Positions 8,001 through 16,283 of a DNA stretch of 64,000 nucleotides are shown here, one piece after another. Both the position numbers and the translations under genes were made by a program. The stretch is taken from contig JAJQCQ010000013.1 in the NCBI GenBank assembly GCA_021202635.1, positions 25,196 through 89,195 on the forward strand. The letters run 5' to 3'. Position 1 is the first letter of the stretch; the number at the start of each line of letters is the position of its first letter. This DNA is from Lachnospiraceae bacterium (GTDB taxonomy: Bacteria > Bacillota > Clostridia > Lachnospirales > Lachnospiraceae). The notes beneath the pieces are model-generated. The model saw only the letters and a list, made by a program, of their open reading frames with translations. It did no database searches and was not told the origin of the DNA.

Positions 8001-9694
8001 TTGCCGTTGCGCTGCTCTGTAACAATGCTGCTGTTCATGAATACCGTGCAGCGGCTGCCAAGAACCGCCGGCTGCTTCGAAGCAAAGGCGGTCTTCGCAA
8101 TCTCCTTCACCGGAATTTGCAAAGAAGAAGCAAAGTTCTCCAGAAAAGAACCGCAGCCCGAGGAACAGGCTTCATTGACGACAATATTCGTCACAATCCC
8201 GTGATCCACCCAGATGGCTTTCATATCCTGGCCGCCGATATCCAGAATAAAGGTCGCGTCATCCACATACTTTGCCGCCGCTCTTGCGTGCGCAACGGTC
8301 TCCACCATATGACATTCTGTGCTCCACGCCTTTGAAAAAAGCATCTCGCCGTATCCGGTCGACCCGGCTGCAAGAATGGACAGCTCGGCTCCCGCCGCAC
8401 GGTAACGGTCCCGAATCGCAAGAAGCGCTTTTTTCGCAACCATCAGAGGCTCGCCCTCATTCGGCGAATAAAAAGAATCCAGAATATTCTCCTGTTCATC
8501 CATCAGCACAAATTTCGTCGTTGTACTGCCGGAATCAATGCCCAGATACGCGCGGACCGTCTCCCCTGGCTGCGGCTGATAAGGCGTGCACTCTTTCAGC
8601 GTATGGCGTGCCAGAAAGCGCTCCAGTTCTTCCTCTGAGGAAAAGTACGGCTTTGAAGGGTCATACGTCCCAACGGCCGCCGTCCCGGCAGAACCCCCTG
8701 CAAAATCTCCCGGTGCACAGGAATCCGCAGCAGCTGACTTTGCCTGCCCGCCACTCTTCAGGCAGTGAACCTCCGTGGATGGAGCATCCTGCCGCTGACC
8801 GGAGTGAGCGGGCATTTCCAGCCGCTCCCGCAGCTGTCCGGGCGTGTATACCGACGTGCGGGCGGCAAACATGGTCTCCAGCGACAGTGCCGCGCCATAA
8901 GCAATCATAATCTCCGGCCGTTCCGGGATCAAAGTCTCCTCCGGAGAAAGTCCCAGCCGCTCAGCAAATACTCCGATCAACCGCGGATTAAAGGTCAGCG
9001 GTCCGCCTTCGAAAACAACCGGTTTCTCAATATCAAGCCCCTGTGCCAGGCCGCCGATGGTCTGTTTCGCGATCGCGTGAAATGCCGAGAGCGCCAGATC
9101 CTGCCGGGAAACTCCCTGGTTCAGAAGCGGCTGGATATCCGTCTTCGCGTACACACCGCACCGCCCGGAAATATCGTAGACACAGGTCCCCTGTGCAGCG
9201 AGTGCATTAAATTCCTCCACAGGCGTCTTCAGAACCTTCGCGATCTCATCAATAAATGCACCGGTACCGCCCGCGCAACTGCCATTCATGCGCATATCGC
9301 TCACATTCAGCGCGCCGGTCGCCGCGTCCCGGTGAAAGAAAATCATCTTTGCGTCCTGACCGCCCAGCTCAATCGCCGTCCCTACCTCCTGATAATACAC
9401 ACGCAGCGCAATCGAATTCGCCACAACCTCCTGTATATAGGGAACTCCCAGGCGTTTCGCAATTTCACCGCCGCCTGAGCCGGTCAGAGCCAGCCGCAGC
9501 ACGGCGTCCGGAAAATTCTCCATAAAAGCGTCGAGCGCTAGGCACACACTGTGTACCTGCGCCGCGTTATGTCGTCTGTAATCGGAATATAATATCTGCT
9601 TTGTCTCCGGATCCGTCACAACAATCTTTGTCGTCGTAGACCCTACATCAACACCAACCAGAAATGGCCGGGAACCTGATGCGTTCTTTGGCAT
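5099..9694 (-). CDS. Two-domain acyl-CoA dehydratase activase with DUF2229 (BadF/BcrA family)
   Basis: 1531 residues. Two ASKHA-type ATPase domains of the 2-hydroxyacyl-CoA dehydratase activator family lie in tandem: residues ~11-275 with GVDVGSTTTK and NGSCAGGTGAFIDE, and ~380-640 with YLGIDSGSTTTK and ACSSGCGSFLENF. The Cys in the CAGGTG and CSSGCG motifs is the expected [4Fe-4S] ligand site. A CPFCTNHCKR cysteine cluster follows, then a DUF2229 region (ITIGIPRVLSFWE) and a long HgdB-like C-terminus. Known relatives inject an ATP-driven electron into dehydratases, but no separate dehydratase subunits are present nearby, so the substrate is unknown. A linker between the ATPase domains (~295-350) is low-complexity. 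Start ATG 9694 follows GGAGCAGTGAAGGT. Confidence 0.9.
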   Translation of the reverse strand: MPKNASGSRPFLVGVDVGSTTTKIVVTDPETKQILYSDYRRHNAAQVHSVCLALDAFMENFPDAVLRLALTGSGGGEIAKRLGVPYIQEVVANSIALRVYYQEVGTAIELGGQDAKMIFFHRDAATGALNVSDMRMNGSCAGGTGAFIDEIAKVLKTPVEEFNALAAQGTCVYDISGRCGVYAKTDIQPLLNQGVSRQDLALSAFHAIAKQTIGGLAQGLDIEKPVVFEGGPLTFNPRLIGVFAERLGLSPEETLIPERPEIMIAYGAALSLETMFAARTSVYTPGQLRERLEMPAHSGQRQDAPSTEVHCLKSGGQAKSAAADSCAPGDFAGGSAGTAAVGTYDPSKPYFSSEEELERFLARHTLKECTPYQPQPGETVRAYLGIDSGSTTTKFVLMDEQENILDSFYSPNEGEPLMVAKKALLAIRDRYRAAGAELSILAAGSTGYGEMLFSKAWSTECHMVETVAHARAAAKYVDDATFILDIGGQDMKAIWVDHGIVTNIVVNEACSSGCGSFLENFASSLQIPVKEIAKTAFASKQPAVLGSRCTVFMNSSIVTEQRNGKQSGDIMAGLCRSIIENVFTKVIRISNLDSLGDTIVVQGGTFQNDAVLCALEQYTGREVTRAPYPGLMGAIGAALLTKEHCEASEGFGRTFIGLDAVEQFSYTQESNSPCPFCTNHCKRTIVRFSNGNSWITNNRCERGEILGDPKDVHVREQLKEKKAEKDRVPNLFRLREELLFREYPYPKVSKEERGITIGIPRVLSFWETMPFWTTFWKSLGFDVRISDKSTRKIYENGLSAVTSDTVCFPAKLVHGHIRNLVEKGKNKDGSVDRIFMPSITTVNSENTEKTSESMCAVVKGYPIVIRNSDNPEKRWGIPFDAPLFHWHKTTDRNHQLTKYMEETFGIPAEETMQAIAAGDEAQETFSRELKKAGQEIIDQVEKEGSYAVVLASRPYQNDALVNHDLPEMFTSLGIPVLTADSVPGIDKVDLSRNRLDIVNNYHARMLSTAILAAQSEHLEYVQIVSFGCGHDAYLSDEIIRLMKEISGKTPLVLKVDESDIQGPLRIRVRSFVETVEMRRRKKEALRVHELPDPYPVKFTKADRREKILLVPNTSHAFARLMAAAMGSQHHMKAEPLDIGREEAIHLGKQYVHNDICFPAQIVIGEALAALRSGKYDDKDVTIAMAKYIGDCRLTHYSALLRKALDDAGYSHVPILTNDDADYHNLHPGYKLCMLASIKIAFCLPMIDELEELLRKIRPYEKVPGSANRAFEAAMDELIFGLEKHGLNGARHGFKRGIEFMKNIDYDRSHPKPRVLIVGEYLLNFHPGANHDIEDYLEKNGFEIIEAKMTDVIQKTYFYQDAQNKEYQLDRKLTEKAWPATVNEVFDFAHNVSDSIACEHPLYERPARLPELVHDSDPIIHHTFDAGEGVLIPGEILHHAKKGCRSFVILQPFGCLPNHVVGRGISKKLKEIYPDAQILPLDYDPDVSFANIENRLQMLIMNAKGDSHAAEIGKTSKEQKHGRHSSRLATAH

Positions 9695-9790
9695 ACCTTC
9701 ACTGCTCCTTCAATTAAAACCCTGTTTATCCTGTCGTAATCCTGCGATCCCTGTTCCCCGTTCCCGACGGAGGAATCGCCCACTCCATGT

Positions 9791-9818
9791 ATTTTAACAT
9801 GAGGCAAAACTATGTCAA
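9791..9818 (-). promoter_or_regulatory. Promoter of the activase gene
   Basis: Minus strand TTGACA (9818-9813) and TAAAAT (9796-9791) are separated by 16 bp, upstream of the activase start codon. Confidence 0.6.
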
Positions 9819-9902
9819 GTGAAAAAACGCTAAATTACCGCACTTGGGCGGCCGTAAAAATTTGGTTTTTTCCTGACTGCTTCATTTTACCATAACTTTA
9901 CG

Positions 9903-9931
9903 TTGCTTTTTTCCTTATTCTGTTGTATCAT
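9903..9931 (+). promoter_or_regulatory. Promoter of the CNNM/HlyC-CorC gene
   Basis: TTGCTT (9903-9908) and TATCAT (9926-9931) are separated by 17 bp, about 50 bp ahead of the TTG start codon. Confidence 0.5.
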
Positions 9932-9979
9932 ACGCTCTAAAGATAAATTTACAGCATTTTAAAAAAGGGAGATGATCTT

Positions 9980-11290
9980 TTGGCATCGGATGACGCCAGT
10001 GGGCTACTATTGATTATTTTACTTATTTTATTCTTTTTATCCGCGTTCTTTTCTTCCGCGGAAACTGCTCTGACGACCGCAAACCGGATTCGTCTGCAGT
10101 CGCTTGCGGATGAAGGAGATAAGCGTGCTCTTACTGTTCTCAAAACGGTGGAAAACCGTTCTAAGCTTCTGAGTACCCTTTTGATTGGAAATAACCTTGT
10201 GAATAACTTTCTCTCTGCTCTGACCGCATCCCTGGCCATTAAGCTGGCGGGAGACGGTTCCGTCAGTATCGCGACCGCTGTCCTTACGATTCTGATCCTG
10301 ATTTTTGGAGAGATCACACCGAAGACCATTGCTTCCAATTACCCGGAAAAGCTGGCTTTATTGTATTGTCCGGTCATCAGCGTACTGATGAAGCTGCTGA
10401 CACCGGTGATTTTTATTATCAATTCCGTCTGCAGTCTGCTGCTTTTGCCATTTCACATTGATCTGAACGGTTCCATGGAACCGGTAACAGAGCAAGAGCT
10501 GCGTACGTTTGTTGATGTCAGCCACCAGGAAGGTGTAATTGAAAAAGAAGAGCGCGAGATGATCTACAATGTCGTAGATTTCGGCGATTCTCTGGTCAAG
10601 GATGTCATGGTTCCCCGCTCAGAGGTAATCATGATCAGCGACACAGATACCTACGATGAGATTAAGCAGACATTCCGCAGTGAAAAATATTCACGGCTTC
10701 CTGTTTACCATGAGGATCCATCCCACGTCATTGGTATCCTGAACATAAAAAAATTTTTCTGCTACGACGGCGGATGGGACTTTTCTCTGGAAGAAGCCAT
10801 GTATAAGCCCCATTTTTCCTACGAATTCAAAAAGACAGCCGATCTGCTGGATTCCATGCGGGAGGATTCCGCCAGCCTGTCGGTGGTACTGGACGAATAT
10901 GGAGAAACCGTCGGCATCGTTTCTCTCGAAGACCTGCTCGAAGAGATCGTCGGAGATATCCGGGACGAATACGACGAGGATGAGGCAAACCAGATTCGTA
11001 AAATATCCGACCGCGAATACCAGATCGAAGGATCGGTTAAGCTGGATGATATCAACGATACGCTTGGCCTGTCTCTGGAGTCCGAGGCCTGTGACTCGAT
11101 CGGCGGCCTGGTCATCGAGCTGCTCGATGATCTTCCGGAAGAGCAGGATGCGGTCACCATGGAGAATGGCACACAGCTTCTGGTTCTGAAAATGGAGGAG
11201 AATAAAATTGAACTTGTAGAACTGCTGCTGCCGGAATCTGCGTCAGGAAAGACCGAAGAAGAAGCGTCTGCCGCATGTGATATCGGATAG
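9980..11290 (+). CDS. CNNM / HlyC-CorC family membrane protein (DUF21, CBS pair, CorC domain)
   Basis: 436 residues. The N-terminal ~190 residues are a DUF21 membrane domain (three to four helices; FFSSAETALTTANRIRLQSL is the family start). It is followed by a CBS pair (VKDVMVPRSEV ... SLSVVLDEYGETVGIVSLEDLLEEIVGDI) and a C-terminal CorC/HlyC domain (REYQIEGSVKLDDIND). Homologues transport or sense Mg2+ and other divalent cations; older annotations call them hemolysins without good reason. The start codon is TTG at 9980 after AAAGGGAG; the nearby ATG at 9972 is out of frame. Confidence 0.9.
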   Translation: MASDDASGLLLIILLILFFLSAFFSSAETALTTANRIRLQSLADEGDKRALTVLKTVENRSKLLSTLLIGNNLVNNFLSALTASLAIKLAGDGSVSIATAVLTILILIFGEITPKTIASNYPEKLALLYCPVISVLMKLLTPVIFIINSVCSLLLLPFHIDLNGSMEPVTEQELRTFVDVSHQEGVIEKEEREMIYNVVDFGDSLVKDVMVPRSEVIMISDTDTYDEIKQTFRSEKYSRLPVYHEDPSHVIGILNIKKFFCYDGGWDFSLEEAMYKPHFSYEFKKTADLLDSMREDSASLSVVLDEYGETVGIVSLEDLLEEIVGDIRDEYDEDEANQIRKISDREYQIEGSVKLDDINDTLGLSLESEACDSIGGLVIELLDDLPEEQDAVTMENGTQLLVLKMEENKIELVELLLPESASGKTEEEASAACDIG

Positions 11291-11324
11291 GGAACGTACC
11301 CGCCCCTGTGCACGAACAGCAAAG

Positions 11325-11362
11325 CTGCCGCCAGTCCATTCAGAACCGGCGGCAGTTTTTTC
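11325..11362 (+). terminator. Intrinsic terminator of the CNNM gene
   Basis: Stem CTGCCGCC/GGCGGCAG (11325-11332 with 11348-11355) is followed by a seven-T run. It separates this plus-strand gene from the convergent trkH. Confidence 0.8.
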
Positions 11363-11368
11363 CATTTG

Positions 11369-12805
11369 TCATTTTCTCCACGTTCCCCGCGAGAACAGAA
11401 TCAGCATCGGATACAGTTCCAGACGTCCCGCCAGCATATCGAAAATCATTACCAGCTTCGAGAGATACGAAAACCCGCCAAAGTTTCCAGTCGGCCCGAC
11501 CACCTCCAGACCAGGACCGATGTTATTCAGGGTCGCCGCCACTGCAGTGAAATTCGTCGTAAAATCATAATTATCAATCGAAACAATCAAAAGCGACAGA
11601 GCGAACACCGCCGCGTAAGCAACCAGAAATACATTCACAGACCGCACGGTAGACTGCTCGATCACGTGTCCGTCAATCTTCTGCTTCCGGACATGATGCG
11701 GATGCACAATCACATCAAGCTCATTTCGGATCGAGCGGACCAGAATCATAATACGCTGCACCTTAATGCCGCCGCCTGTGCTGCCCGCACACGCACCAAT
11801 ACACATCAAAAGCACCAGAATCGTCTTGGAAAATGACGGCCACTGGTCAAAATCCGTGGTCGCGAAGCCGGTAGTCGTAATGATCGTAGCCACCTGAAAC
11901 GCCGCCTGCTGGATGGTTTCCAGCAAACCGTCAAACATCCCATAGATATTAACCGAAATCAGAACAATCGAAGCCACAATAATCAGCAGATAAATCCGCA
12001 CCTCTGTCATCCCGAACGCGGCCTTCCACTTCTTTTTCCAGAGCAGATAGTAAAAGCTGAAATTCACACCGAACAAAATCATAAACAGCGTCGTCACAAC
12101 CTGCAGATATGTATTATAGCTCGCCATGCTGTCGTTTCGGATGCCGAAGCCGCCTGTGCCGGCGGTGCCGAACACTGTGATCAGGGAATCAAACAGCGGC
12201 ATGCCGCCAATCAGCAAAAGAACCAGCATGAACAGGCTCAGGGCCACATACATGCGGTATAACAGCCCTGCGGTCCCCTTTACCTTCGGCACCAGCTTGC
12301 CCACCGACGGCCCCGTACTCTCTGCCTTCATCATATACATATTGCCGCCGCCTGCCAGCGGAAGAATTGACATGACAAATACCAGCACACCCATACCGCC
12401 GATCCAGTGCGTAAAGCTGCGCCAGAACAGCAGACAATGCGGCAGGGCTTCCACATCGGAAAGGATGGTGGAGCCGGTCGTAGTAAAACCCGATACCGTC
12501 TCAAACAGCGCGTCAATGTAGTTTGGAATCGCTCCCGCAATCACAAATGGCAGTGCGCCAAACGCGCTGAGTGCAATCCAGCACAGAGAGACCGTCAGGA
12601 ATCCTTCCCGGGCGTGCATCTTCTTTTTCTCGGGGCTTTTCAGCGTCAGCAAGAGTCCCGCCGCCATACAAAACCCCATCCCGGAAAGCAGGGCAAAGCC
12701 TTCCTGCTCCCAGTAAAGCAGGGCAATTACCAGAGCCGGAAGCATCAGTCCGGCCTCCAAAATCAAGACCCATCCAAGTATGTATCGGATTAATTTATAA
12801 TTCAT
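11369..12805 (-). CDS. trkH: TrkH-family potassium uptake channel subunit
   Basis: 478 residues with four M1-P-M2 repeats typical of the TrkH/KtrB superfamily. The four pore loops are visible: GFTTTGST, GTAGTGGFG, TTGFATTDF and NNIGPGLEVVG, each with the conserved filter glycine. IGGMGVLVFVMSILPL is a TrkH hallmark. It imports K+ together with the cytoplasmic regulator encoded just upstream (trkA, 82 bp away, same strand). A terminator on the plus strand lies a few bases beyond its stop codon. Confidence 0.95.
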   Translation of the reverse strand: MNYKLIRYILGWVLILEAGLMLPALVIALLYWEQEGFALLSGMGFCMAAGLLLTLKSPEKKKMHAREGFLTVSLCWIALSAFGALPFVIAGAIPNYIDALFETVSGFTTTGSTILSDVEALPHCLLFWRSFTHWIGGMGVLVFVMSILPLAGGGNMYMMKAESTGPSVGKLVPKVKGTAGLLYRMYVALSLFMLVLLLIGGMPLFDSLITVFGTAGTGGFGIRNDSMASYNTYLQVVTTLFMILFGVNFSFYYLLWKKKWKAAFGMTEVRIYLLIIVASIVLISVNIYGMFDGLLETIQQAAFQVATIITTTGFATTDFDQWPSFSKTILVLLMCIGACAGSTGGGIKVQRIMILVRSIRNELDVIVHPHHVRKQKIDGHVIEQSTVRSVNVFLVAYAAVFALSLLIVSIDNYDFTTNFTAVAATLNNIGPGLEVVGPTGNFGGFSYLSKLVMIFDMLAGRLELYPMLILFSRGTWRK

Positions 12806-12887
12806 ATCTGTACTGTCCTCTTCGGTTACTGATCATCACCCGGCTCCCACCGTGCTGCGTTAAAAACGGTTTGTAACGGTGCAGGTT

Positions 12888-14246
12888 CTACTCCAGAATG
12901 TCCTCAATATCGCCGAGTCCTTTCTCCTGCGTAACAATGATCACACTGTCGCCGGTCTGCATCTGATCCGCACCACGAGGAATAATAATTTTACCCTTGC
13001 GGTAAATGCAGGCCACCAGAATTCCCTTGCGGATCGGGAGATCCTGCAAAGTAGTATCTGTCACGCGTGATTTCGAACGGATGATGAATTCCAGCGCCTC
13101 CACCTTCCCGTCGATGATCTTATGCAGCGTCTCCACATTGCTTCCAAATGTGTTTTTCATGGAACGCGCATAGCGAATAATCATCTCCGCCGTGATATCC
13201 TTTGGATGGACGATCGTATCCAAGTCCAGTTCCCGGATCACCTCGTCAAAAGCAATCCGGTTGATTTTCGTGACGATTTTCCTCTGTCCCTCGATTTTCT
13301 TCGCATACAGAGATATCAGAATATTCTCTTCATCGATATTCGTCAGAGCCGCAAATCCTTCATACTGCTCCAGTCCCTCTTCCAGAAGCAGCTCCTTATC
13401 CGTACCATCTCCGTGAACGATCGTTGCTTTCGGAAGCATCTCGCTGAGAGCCTCACAGCGCTCATAGCTTTTCTCAATAATCTTGACCCGGATCCCGACC
13501 GCCTGCAGCAGCACGGTCAGATAATAGGCCAGCGGACTGCCACCGACAATCATAATATTTTTCACCTGATTGGAAAGAATCCCCACCTGGCGGAAAAACT
13601 GATTTGCATCCGTGCTTCCCGCTACAATCGCGATCTGATCCTTCTCCCGCAGTACAGTATTGCCATCCGGGATAATCAGCTCCTTCCCCCGCTCAATTGC
13701 GCAGATCAGGATATTACTGTGAATCTTGCGGGACAAATCCGCAATCCGCAGTCCGTCCAGCACCGATCCCTCCCGAAGGTGGAACTTCAGAATATCCACA
13801 CGGTTCTTTGCGAACGAGTCCACATCAATCGCGGACGGAAATTTCAGATTCCGCGCAATCTCCAGCGCAGCCGCCATATCCGGGTTGATAATCATGGAGA
13901 TGTGAAACTTATCCCGGATAAAACCAATCTCCGAATGATATTCCGGATTGCGTACCCGTGCGATGGAATGACACTTGCCACCGTCTTCTGCCATCAGACA
14001 GCAGAGCAGGTTGATCTCATCGGACCCCGTGACTGCGATCAGCAGATCAGCGGTCTCAATCCCGGCTTCCACCTGTGTTGAATGGCTCGCGCCATTTCCT
14101 GTGATCCCCATCAGGTCATACTGACCCGATATATCCTCCACGAGATCTTCCTTTTTGTCTATGACCGTGACATCATTTTCCTCGTCACAGAGCTCTGCGG
14201 CCAGAGCCGTACCCACCTTGCCCAGACCAATAATAATGATCTTCAT
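12888..14246 (-). CDS. trkA: TrkA potassium transport regulator (two RCK domains)
   Basis: 452 residues. Two tandem RCK modules each begin with a Rossmann nucleotide-binding site: MKIIIIGLGKVGTALA at the N-terminus and NIMIVGGSPLAYYL at ~residue 230. Each is followed by a TrkA-C domain; the second ends in the typical GDSVIIVTQEKGL. It gates the TrkH channel in response to NAD(H) or other nucleotides. It is first in the trkA-trkH pair. Confidence 0.95.
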   Translation of the reverse strand: MKIIIIGLGKVGTALAAELCDEENDVTVIDKKEDLVEDISGQYDLMGITGNGASHSTQVEAGIETADLLIAVTGSDEINLLCCLMAEDGGKCHSIARVRNPEYHSEIGFIRDKFHISMIINPDMAAALEIARNLKFPSAIDVDSFAKNRVDILKFHLREGSVLDGLRIADLSRKIHSNILICAIERGKELIIPDGNTVLREKDQIAIVAGSTDANQFFRQVGILSNQVKNIMIVGGSPLAYYLTVLLQAVGIRVKIIEKSYERCEALSEMLPKATIVHGDGTDKELLLEEGLEQYEGFAALTNIDEENILISLYAKKIEGQRKIVTKINRIAFDEVIRELDLDTIVHPKDITAEMIIRYARSMKNTFGSNVETLHKIIDGKVEALEFIIRSKSRVTDTTLQDLPIRKGILVACIYRKGKIIIPRGADQMQTGDSVIIVTQEKGLGDIEDILE

Positions 14247-14325
14247 CCTTCTTATCTCTCCCGTAAAAAGTTACCCGTAGCTGTTCCGTACCTTCCCAGC
14301 TGCGCAAATACCCGACTGCCGTCTT

Positions 14326-15543
14326 TCAAAAAAACTCTTTGCTTAGTTTTGCAAATTCCGGCAAAGCATTCACAATCGTATCGTAGGATACGCAATACGC
14401 CAGACGTACATAACCCGGACAGGCAAACGAGCTGCCTGGCACAATCAGAATATGGTATTTTTTCGCCGCATTCACAAACGCAGTCTCGGCAGCGACGGCA
14501 TCTGCTTCACCGCCGGCATCCTTTGCAACCGGCACCTTCAGCCATAAATAGAACGCGCCCTGCGGGCGGACACAGGTAAAGCCAAGCCCGGTCAGTCCCT
14601 CATAAAGGGTCCTGCGATTTCTGTCATAAAATGCAAGATCCGCCTGGCAGTCCACGCATCTGCCCACAGCCAGCTGAATCAGAGACGGCGCATTCACACA
14701 GCCGCTGATGCGGTTCGCGATCGTTGCGGCATCAATCGTCATGGCGCTCTCTTCCAGTTCATCCGGAATCAGCACATAACCGATGCGCTCTCCGGGAAGG
14801 GAGAGCGATTTACTATAAGAATAAACCACCATCGTATTGTCATAATACTTTGTCACAAACGGAACCGTCGCCCCGTCAAACACCAGCTCCCTGTAAGGCT
14901 CGTCGGAAATCAGATAAATCGCGTGTCCGTACTCCTTCTGCTTTTCCCCGAGAATCGCCGCCAGCGCCCCGATCGTCTCTTCTGAATAAACTACGCCGGT
15001 CGGATTATTCGGGTTATTGATAATCACCGCCTTTGTCTTTGCGGTGATCTTAGCCCGAAATGCCTCCTGGTTGATCTGAAAGGTTTCCGGATCCGGATCT
15101 GCCGTTATCAGCACACCGTCGTAATTCGTCACATACGCGCGATACTCCAGAAAATATGGTGCAAACGTGATCACCTCATCTCCAGGATTCAGCAATGTCT
15201 TCAGCGCAACATTCAGGCCGCTCCCTGCCCCTACTGTCATGATCAGATTCCGCCCGCCAAATTTCGTGCCGAACCGCTGGTTCAGATTCTCCGCGATCGC
15301 CTCGCGCACTTCCGGATAACCTGCATTACTCATATAGCCATGTACAAAAAGCGGGTCCTCCTCATCCAGAATGTCCTTAATCGCCTGATTCACCCGCTGC
15401 GGCGCCGGTACATTCGGATTCCCCAGACTGAAATCATAGACCTGATCCGCACCGTAAAGCTCCGCCATTTTCTTTCCTTCCTCAAACATCATACGGATCG
15501 CTGAATTGTTTGCGAGGAAAGGACGCATTTTTTCTGAAATCAT
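14326..15543 (-). CDS. Class I pyridoxal-phosphate aminotransferase
   Basis: 405 residues, fold type I, aspartate-aminotransferase family. Recognisable parts are the N-terminal FSLGNPNVPAPQRV, the cofactor-site TVGAGSGLNVAL, IINNPNNPTGVVYS, ISDEPYREL, and the PLP-binding lysine in SYSKSLSLPGERIGYV. The C-terminus has GFTCVRPQGAFYLW. This subgroup ('pyridoxal phosphate-dependent aminotransferase' in Clostridia) acts on aspartate or aromatic amino acids, but the exact substrate cannot be assigned. It stands alone between trkA and spoVAB. Confidence 0.9.
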   Translation of the reverse strand: MISEKMRPFLANNSAIRMMFEEGKKMAELYGADQVYDFSLGNPNVPAPQRVNQAIKDILDEEDPLFVHGYMSNAGYPEVREAIAENLNQRFGTKFGGRNLIMTVGAGSGLNVALKTLLNPGDEVITFAPYFLEYRAYVTNYDGVLITADPDPETFQINQEAFRAKITAKTKAVIINNPNNPTGVVYSEETIGALAAILGEKQKEYGHAIYLISDEPYRELVFDGATVPFVTKYYDNTMVVYSYSKSLSLPGERIGYVLIPDELEESAMTIDAATIANRISGCVNAPSLIQLAVGRCVDCQADLAFYDRNRRTLYEGLTGLGFTCVRPQGAFYLWLKVPVAKDAGGEADAVAAETAFVNAAKKYHILIVPGSSFACPGYVRLAYCVSYDTIVNALPEFAKLSKEFF

Positions 15544-15583
15544 TTGTAATATCCCCCTGTAAATTCATAACTGTTCCGAACAG

Positions 15584-15685
15584 CATCCGGCCGACAAAAT
15601 CGCTTCGCGAGGGGCCAGATGCCTGCAGCCTCTGCGTTTTCGCCTCCGACTGCGCAGCCGGTACGTGGTCGGGCGTAAACAGTAA
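15584..15685. repeat. Second repeat type, AACAGCATCCGGCC...CAGTAAC, copy 2
   Basis: Same ends as the element at 4984-5090 but a different GC-rich interior. It lies upstream of the aminotransferase start codon and 3' of spoVAB. Confidence 0.45.
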
Positions 15686-15759
15686 CGATGCTTTCAACTT
15701 CGGCTATACTTTACTACAACCCTACCTCCTTTTCAAGCCTATTTTCCCGAAAATCCATT

Positions 15760-16188
15760 TTAATACCTTCCTTCTTTATCCCAGATGCCGGAAAAAAACA
15801 GCAGGCTCCCTGCCACTTTCCCGGCCGCAAGCGCAATCACCAGCCAGCTCACATTCTGCGTAATGCCCAGTCTCCTGCTGTAAACCGGAAAAATGTCGAC
15901 AATCTCCGCAAGTGCCATGATCCAGCCGCCGATAAAAATTCCAATAAAAAATCCCGCTGGTACCAGCATCCACGCCCCGCCTGCCAGTTCAAAATTAAAC
16001 AGGGTGACCACATCTCCGGCCATGGCCCCCAGAAAAATCGCGTCCTCATACCATAAAATCTGCCGCGCAGTATGGGAAATGCCAATAAAACGCGTCAATA
16101 TTCCAAGCCCGATCATGACGGACGCCACTCCGCCCGCCACCAGAAAACCAGACGCAAATCCGACTATGACCGCCAATACCTGTCCCAT
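15760..16188 (-). CDS. spoVAB: Stage V sporulation protein AB
   Basis: 142 residues, matching the usual SpoVAB length, with about four membrane helices (VLAVIVGFASGFLVAGGV, LGAMAGDVVTLFNF, PAGFFIGIFIGGWIMAL, SWLVIALAAGKVAGSLLFF). SpoVA proteins are made in the forespore and take part in dipicolinic acid uptake and release. It lies directly after spoVAA on the same strand, in the standard order, with a 95-bp gap that contains a palindromic repeat. The remaining spoVAC-F genes are not in the window. Confidence 0.9.
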   Translation of the reverse strand: MGQVLAVIVGFASGFLVAGGVASVMIGLGILTRFIGISHTARQILWYEDAIFLGAMAGDVVTLFNFELAGGAWMLVPAGFFIGIFIGGWIMALAEIVDIFPVYSRRLGITQNVSWLVIALAAGKVAGSLLFFSGIWDKEGRY

Positions 16189-16222
16189 TCTTCCGGCACC
16201 TTTCTACACTTTTTGATCACCG

Positions 16223-16260
16223 TTCAGAACAGCAGACAGCCTGCGGCCTGCTATTCTGAA
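16223..16260. repeat. Palindromic repeat TTCAGAACAGCAG, copy 1
   Basis: Arms TTCAGAACAGCAG and CTGCTATTCTGAA pair with one mismatch around a GC-rich loop. It sits between spoVAA and spoVAB. A shorter relative with the same arms is at 23551-23576. Confidence 0.5.
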
Positions 16261-16283
16261 TTGTGGCTCTTTTGGGCAGCAAT

